Shown here: positions 60,693-64,000 of the stretch, in pieces | Numbering within the stretch: position 1 is the stretch's first letter | How the letters are laid out: each line of letters opens with the position of its first letter | DNA from: VAZQ01 sp036502925 | GTDB lineage: Bacteria > Pseudomonadota > Alphaproteobacteria > Rhizobiales > Xanthobacteraceae | Direction of reading: 5' to 3' | NCBI GenBank assembly: GCA_036502925.1 | Contig: DASXXS010000190.1 | Location: 1-64,000, forward strand | DNA length: 64,000 nucleotides | Position numbers and translations under genes: made by a program | The notes under the pieces: model-generated | Database searches by the model: none | Told to the model about the DNA's origin: nothing | Seen by the model: the letters and a program-made list of their open reading frames with translations, nothing else

Positions 60693-61184
60693 ATGGTTGA
60701 GCTTGCTTCGTGGCTCGCAAGCCTGCCCATTGGGCAGGCGCTGCGCCGGCTCAACTGGCTCGTGCCCTGGCTCCAGACCATCCATATTCTGGCCAATGGA
60801 ATAATCCTGTCCGCGGTCGTTATGATCGATATGCGCCTCTGGGGAATCTCGCGCTCCCAAGCCTCGATCGCCATGGCGCGCCGCTTTCAGCCGTGGATTT
60901 GGGCGGGCCTGGTGGTGCTGACCGTGAGCGGGATCGCGCTGATTCTGTATGCGCCAAGGCGCGTGCTGACCGATGTCACCTTTCAGGTGAAGATGGTGGT
61001 GATGGGGCTTGCCATCGCGGCGACGGTCGCGCTGCTGCTGGCGCTGCGGCCGGGCCGGGAGGCGTCGCCGGCCCAGCCGGTCGGACACAAGCTTGCCGGC
61101 CTGCTCGGGACGCTCAGCCTCGTGCTCTGGGTCGTCGTGACGCTGGCCGGGCGCGGACGCTGGCTCGCCCTGCTGTTGCGGTGA
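60693..61184 (+). CDS. DUF6644-like four-helix membrane protein, copy 1
   Basis: 163-residue integral membrane protein with four hydrophobic segments: VPWLQTIHILANGIILSAVV, PWIWAGLVVLTVSGIALILY, TFQVKMVVMGLAIAATVALL and LLGTLSLVLWVVVTLAGRGR. The pattern (first helix with TIH, then DMRLWGI, WAGL..) is that of a family annotated DUF6644, function unknown. It is a paralogue of the next gene, of the same length, and sits 28 bp after the amidohydrolase. Confidence 0.75.
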   Translation: MVELASWLASLPIGQALRRLNWLVPWLQTIHILANGIILSAVVMIDMRLWGISRSQASIAMARRFQPWIWAGLVVLTVSGIALILYAPRRVLTDVTFQVKMVVMGLAIAATVALLLALRPGREASPAQPVGHKLAGLLGTLSLVLWVVVTLAGRGRWLALLLR

Positions 61185-61186
61185 TG

Positions 61187-61234
61187 CCCCCAGCCTGGCC
61201 TTCCCTCGCTTGCGGGGGAGGGAACGGGAGGGGG
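61187..61234. repeat. G-rich/C-rich repeat, family 2, copy B
   Basis: CCCCAGCCTGGCCTTCCCTC then GCTTGCGGGGGAGGGAACGG. It matches 31901-31946. Located between the two DUF6644 genes. It contains a CCCTCGCTTGCGGGGG hairpin. Confidence 0.7.
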
Positions 61235-61287
61235 TGACGCGTTGCGGCTTGCGGCCGGTTGTCGGCCGCGCCGCGGGGGAAACGAAC

Positions 61288-61779
61288 GTGCTCAAGGAGC
61301 TCATGCGCTGGATCGAATCCACCGACGTGGCGATGCTCATCTCGCAATCGGGCGGCTGGTTCCCGGCGCTCGAGATGATTCATGTCACCGCCACCACCTT
61401 CGTGTTCGGGATGATCACCATTGTCGACCTGCGCCTGCTCGGCCTGCTGGCGCGCCGCTCCGCCGTCAGCGATCTCTACCGCGACGTGATCCCGCTGACC
61501 TGGGCGGCCTTCGTGGTCGCGGCGATCAGCGGGGCTCTCCTGTTCATGAGCCAGGCCGTGGCCTATTCGGCGAACTTCGCTTTCCGGATGAAATTTGCGG
61601 TGCTGGCGCTGATCGCCCTCAACATGCTGGCGTTCCGGCTGTTCGTCTATCCCGGCATCTCGAAGTGGGATCGCGCCGCCGCGATCCCGCTCCGCGCCCG
61701 GCTCGCCGGCGCGATCTCGCTCGCCGGCTGGATCACGGTGGTCGCCTGCGCCCGCTGGATCGCCTATTTGATGATCTGA
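61288..61779 (+). CDS. DUF6644-like four-helix membrane protein, copy 2
   Basis: 163 residues from GTG 61288 (LKELMRWIESTDVAMLISQS), with GGGGGAAA upstream. Four membrane segments: ALEMIHVTATTFVFGMITIV, LTWAAFVVAAISGALLFMSQ, FRMKFAVLALIALNMLAFRL and GAISLAGWITVVACARWIAY. The motif VDLRLLGLLARR matches copy 1 DMRLWGI. Identical length and layout argue for tandem duplication, with a repeat element between the copies. Longer frames from 61210 run through the repeat. Confidence 0.78.
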   Translation: MLKELMRWIESTDVAMLISQSGGWFPALEMIHVTATTFVFGMITIVDLRLLGLLARRSAVSDLYRDVIPLTWAAFVVAAISGALLFMSQAVAYSANFAFRMKFAVLALIALNMLAFRLFVYPGISKWDRAAAIPLRARLAGAISLAGWITVVACARWIAYLMI

Positions 61780-61798
61780 CGGAAATTGTCGATCTTGC

Positions 61799-62101
61799 TT
61801 AGACCAATTCAAGCCGGAGCGTACGGCCGACCACTCGTGCCGCACGTTGGAGCGTCGCGAGAGTCACGTTTCCGTCCTTGGGATCAAGTAGACGGCCAAT
61901 CTGGCTTCTGCTCGTGTTCATCCGCTCGGCAAGGCGCTTGCGGGAAAGGTTCTGCGCCTTCATTGCTTCCGTGATCTGCCAAGCCAGGACTTCCTTGATG
62001 GCGACCGCTTCAAACTCTTCAAGCTTGCCCTCTTCCTTGAGATAGGAATCGAGGGTGGTCAGCTTATCGGTGGAGCGAGCGCGTTTTTTTTTCGTCTTCA
62101 T
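61799..62101 (-). CDS. XRE-family antitoxin (HigA-like)
   Basis: 100 residues starting MKTKKKRARSTDKLTTLDSY (GAGGATG upstream). The C-terminal half is a Cro/CI helix-turn-helix: ITEAMKAQNLSRKRLAERMN, TSRSQIGRLLDPKDGNVTLA, TLQRAARVVGRTLRLEL. It lies 10 bp after the RelE-like toxin in a higBA-style order. Expected to neutralise the toxin and repress the operon. The mRNA would be bicistronic. Confidence 0.87.
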   Translation of the reverse strand: MKTKKKRARSTDKLTTLDSYLKEEGKLEEFEAVAIKEVLAWQITEAMKAQNLSRKRLAERMNTSRSQIGRLLDPKDGNVTLATLQRAARVVGRTLRLELV

Positions 62102-62111
62102 AACGACATCC

Positions 62112-62456
62112 TCACGGCTCGAATTCGCGGTTGCGTTTCCGCGCCAATGCCAGGTCTTCGTCCGGTGTCTTCTGGGTCTTTTTGATGAACCCATGAAGGA
62201 TCAGGATTTTGCCCTGCTGGACACTGAACAATATGCGCGCGATCCGATTGCTCGGAAGGTCGCTTCGCAATTCCCATAAGCCATCGCCCATCGCTCGGCA
62301 AAGCGGCATCCCTACTGGCCAGCGGAATTGAACCCGCATGAGGTCCTGTCCGATGGCGTTGCGATCACGCTCGTCCAGGGTACGAAGCCGATTCCGCACG
62401 ATTTCAGTGCCAGCCTGCGTGCGGTAGAAGACCGCCGGCGTTTTCCGGTCAGTCAT
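62112..62456 (-). CDS. RelE/HigB-like toxin (phage Gp49-like)
   Basis: 114 residues starting MTDRKTPAVFYRTQAGTEIV. It shows the Gp49-like HigB pattern: LDERDRNAIGQDLMRVQFRW, PVGMPLCRAMGDGLWELRSD, SNRIARILFSVQQGKILILH and GFIKKTQKTPDEDLALARKR. Such toxins cleave mRNA at the ribosome. The promoter immediately upstream leaves almost no 5' leader, so the toxin message may be leaderless. Confidence 0.88.
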   Translation of the reverse strand: MTDRKTPAVFYRTQAGTEIVRNRLRTLDERDRNAIGQDLMRVQFRWPVGMPLCRAMGDGLWELRSDLPSNRIARILFSVQQGKILILHGFIKKTQKTPDEDLALARKRNREFEP

Positions 62457-62465
62457 GCCGCCCTA

Positions 62466-62494
62466 TATATAATCCATGGATCATATAATGTCCA
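62466..62494 (-). promoter_or_regulatory. Toxin-antitoxin promoter with palindromic operator in the spacer
   Basis: On the minus strand TGGACA (62494-62489), 17-bp spacer, TATATA (62471-62466). ATCCATGGAT (62472-62481), a perfect 10-bp palindrome extended by three further matching flank positions, fills the spacer. The predicted transcription start is about 3 nt before the toxin ATG. The XRE antitoxin is the expected repressor. Confidence 0.7.
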
Positions 62495-62588
62495 GCTCTG
62501 CGATGTCGGTGCTGCGGATGCTGTAGCGCCCTGATAGTGTTCGAAGAAATACCCCTGATACTCTAATTTAGTCCTGTTGGAGACGCAG

Positions 62589-63338
62589 ATGCGCCTTGCG
62601 GCCAAGATTGCGCTCGTGACTGGAGCGGGCTCCGGTTTCGGCGCCGAGATCGCGCGCAGCTTTGCGCGCGAGGGCGCCAAGGTGGTGCTGCTTGATATCA
62701 ACGCCGGCGGCGCGCAGGCGGTCGCGGCTGCGATCGGCGCAGACGCGCTGGCGATCGCGGGCGACGTGACCAGCGCGCGCGACGTCGCGTCCGCGGTCGA
62801 GGCCACGCTCGAGCGCCACGGCCGCCTCGACATCGTGGTCAACAATGCCGGCTGGACCCACCGCAATCGGCCGCTGCTCGAGGTGAGCGAAGCCGAGTTC
62901 GACAAGGTCTACGCCGTCAATGTGAAGTCGATCTACCACATGACCCAGGCGGTGGTGCCGTCGATGCGCCGTCAGGGCGGCGGCAGCATCATCAATATCG
63001 GGTCGACCGCCGGCATCCGTCCGCGTCCCGGCCTGACCTGGTACAACGGCTCCAAAGGCGCCGTGCATATGCTGTCGCGCTCGATGGCAGCCGAGCTTGC
63101 GCCCGACAAGATCCGCGTCAATTGCGTGGCGCCGGTGCTCGGAGAAACCGGCCTGCTCGAATCCTTCATGGGGCTGCCGGACACGCCGCAGAACCGCGCC
63201 AAATTCATCGCCACCATCCCGCTCGGGCGCCTGTCGCGGCCGAGCGACGTCGCCAATGCCTGCCTCTACCTCGCCTCCGGCGAAGCCGAGTTCATCACCG
63301 GCGTCGTGTTGGAGGTGGATGGCGGGCGCGACGTGTGA
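62589..63338 (+). CDS. SDR-family oxidoreductase (FabG-like)
   Basis: 249 residues starting MRLAAKIALVTGAGSGFGAE (GGAG upstream; a TTG at 62577 is less likely). Classical short-chain dehydrogenase: cofactor loop TGAGSGFG, VVNNAGWTH (NNAG), catalytic Ser in NIGSTAG, YxxxK as WYNGSKGAVHML, and C-terminal GVVLEVDGGRDV. NAD(H) or NADP(H) preference is unclear, and the substrate is unknown. Confidence 0.92.
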   Translation: MRLAAKIALVTGAGSGFGAEIARSFAREGAKVVLLDINAGGAQAVAAAIGADALAIAGDVTSARDVASAVEATLERHGRLDIVVNNAGWTHRNRPLLEVSEAEFDKVYAVNVKSIYHMTQAVVPSMRRQGGGSIINIGSTAGIRPRPGLTWYNGSKGAVHMLSRSMAAELAPDKIRVNCVAPVLGETGLLESFMGLPDTPQNRAKFIATIPLGRLSRPSDVANACLYLASGEAEFITGVVLEVDGGRDV

Positions 63339-63391
63339 GCCCGACGCATTGACCGCGGCCTATGCGGCAGTTGGAGCGCCTGCCTGGCCAG

Positions 63392-64000
63392 TCAAAAGTC
63401 CGGCTGATCCGCTTGCGGAATCGGAACGAGGTTCGAATTGAAGGGATCGATATTGTTCTCGGCGCAGATCGATTCGACCCAATCGTTGGGGTCCTTGCGC
63501 CAGCGCTTGGTCATATACATGGGTTCGTTGAACGTATCCTCGTCCTCGATCTTGACCAGGGCTTCCAGGAATTTCTTGTCGGCGGTGACCTTGAACCGCT
63601 CCACCACGCGCAGCTTGTCGCTGTGGGGAGTGCGGAACATGTCGATGTAGCTGTTCTTGTTCGCGGCCAGTCCGATGGTGTCGATGACCAGCTCGCCGTT
63701 CTCATAGCGGCCGATCGACTCGCCGTACCAGGACGGCTTCACATATTCCGAATGCTGGTCGGTCATGACGATGCGGCGCAGCCATTGGTCGCGCTGCCAG
63801 ATCATCCACACCTGTTTGGGAGTCTGAATGAAATACAGTGGTTCCGTCGTCCAGAGCAGTTGACCGGGCACTCCACCCGGCCAGCATTGCGACTGAGCCA
63901 GGAACGGAATCCCGACCCTGCCGGACAGCAACTCCTCGTTCGACAGGCGCATCCGCTCGGCCGCCCAGGGCTTCAGGATCGGGTCTCTCCAGTTGCCGAG
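63392..64000 (-). CDS. Hypothetical protein, 5' end beyond the window
   Basis: The open frame continues to the window edge, reading LGNWRDPILKPWAAERMRLS at its left-most visible part, so the ATG at 63952 is internal. It is the C-terminal 200 residues of a secreted-type family: QCWPGGVPGQLLWTTEPLYF, IQTPKQVWMIWQRDQWLRRI, KPSWYGESIGRYENGELVID, FRTPHSDKLRVVERFKVT. Homologues are common in soil proteobacteria and unnamed. The same layout is seen in the secreted protein at 6455-7291. The signal peptide, if any, lies outside. Confidence 0.8.
   Translation of the reverse strand, partial: LGNWRDPILKPWAAERMRLSNEELLSGRVGIPFLAQSQCWPGGVPGQLLWTTEPLYFIQTPKQVWMIWQRDQWLRRIVMTDQHSEYVKPSWYGESIGRYENGELVIDTIGLAANKNSYIDMFRTPHSDKLRVVERFKVTADKKFLEALVKIEDEDTFNEPMYMTKRWRKDPNDWVESICAENNIDPFNSNLVPIPQADQPDF

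Noticed and set aside
61791..62305. Plus-strand ORFs over the toxin-antitoxin operon
   Set aside because: They are shadows of the RelE/XRE pair, which has clear domains and a promoter.

Overview
The window looks like a chromosomal stretch of a high-GC alphaproteobacterium, most likely of the Hyphomicrobiales (Bradyrhizobium, Xanthobacteraceae or Rhodoplanes-like). This rests on the protein families present: a DUF6894 protein, a DUF1194 protein, a small Lys/Arg-rich regulator-like protein starting MAKKIKRRAWTK, an alphaproteobacterial-type RpoD, and many solute-binding proteins of tripartite tricarboxylate transporters. No rRNA, tRNA, CRISPR array, insertion sequence or prophage was seen. The organism assignment is inferred from family flavour, not from a marker gene.

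Layout. 21-4303 (-): RND efflux permease and membrane-fusion protein, with a 17-bp palindrome upstream. 4618-7291 (-): a DUF6894 membrane protein, a GNAT acetyltransferase, an AhpD-like protein and a secreted protein of unknown function. 7761-17650 (+): a tightly coupled sugar-phosphate operon: transketolase, a transaldolase/glucose-6-phosphate isomerase fusion, zwf, two tandem HAD phosphatases, pgl and gluconokinase. No gnd, edd or eda is present. 17711-19556 (+): a membrane protein, a winged-helix regulator and an undecaprenyl-diphosphate synthase homologue, behind a clear promoter with an overlapping operator-like palindrome. 19694-25189: a Tat-exported flavoprotein, a ThDP enzyme, a Tat-exported molybdopterin protein and a TctC protein. 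25280-30013 (-): MmgE/PrpD protein, an NDP-forming acyl-CoA synthetase and an acyl-CoA dehydrogenase whose C-terminus is cut by an in-frame amber codon.

30069-30858 (-): a GNAT/DUF1778 toxin-antitoxin pair. 30943-32951 (-): two tandem TctC proteins. 33110-35514 (+): a cyanide-insensitive-type cytochrome bd oxidase (cydAB). 35795-40813 (+): small proteins, a fatty-acid desaturase and an RpoD-type sigma factor preceded by a small membrane ORF whose ribosome site lies in a predicted RNA hairpin. 41146-46576: a c-haem carboxypeptidase-regulatory-like protein, TctC, DUF1194 protein and an NHL beta-propeller. 46976-53520: an MFS exporter, a PAP2 phosphatase, a class II aldolase, TctC, a VOC protein and an NMT1-like binding protein. 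53556-54593: two lineage-specific hypothetical genes. 54719-59422: a dienelactone-hydrolase-like lipoprotein, a secreted ARPP-1 protein, a sigma-like protein with a duplicated region 2, its overlapping single-pass membrane partner, and a Kazal-type inhibitor. 59624-64000: an amidohydrolase, two DUF6644 membrane proteins, a RelE/XRE toxin-antitoxin operon, an SDR and a partial secreted protein.

Three families of intergenic hairpin repeats are scattered through the window; one has three copies. The most unusual items are the sigma-like protein with duplicated region 2 and its partners, the sugar-phosphate operon with two HAD genes and no gnd, the amber codon in the acyl-CoA dehydrogenase, and the hairpin ahead of rpoD.
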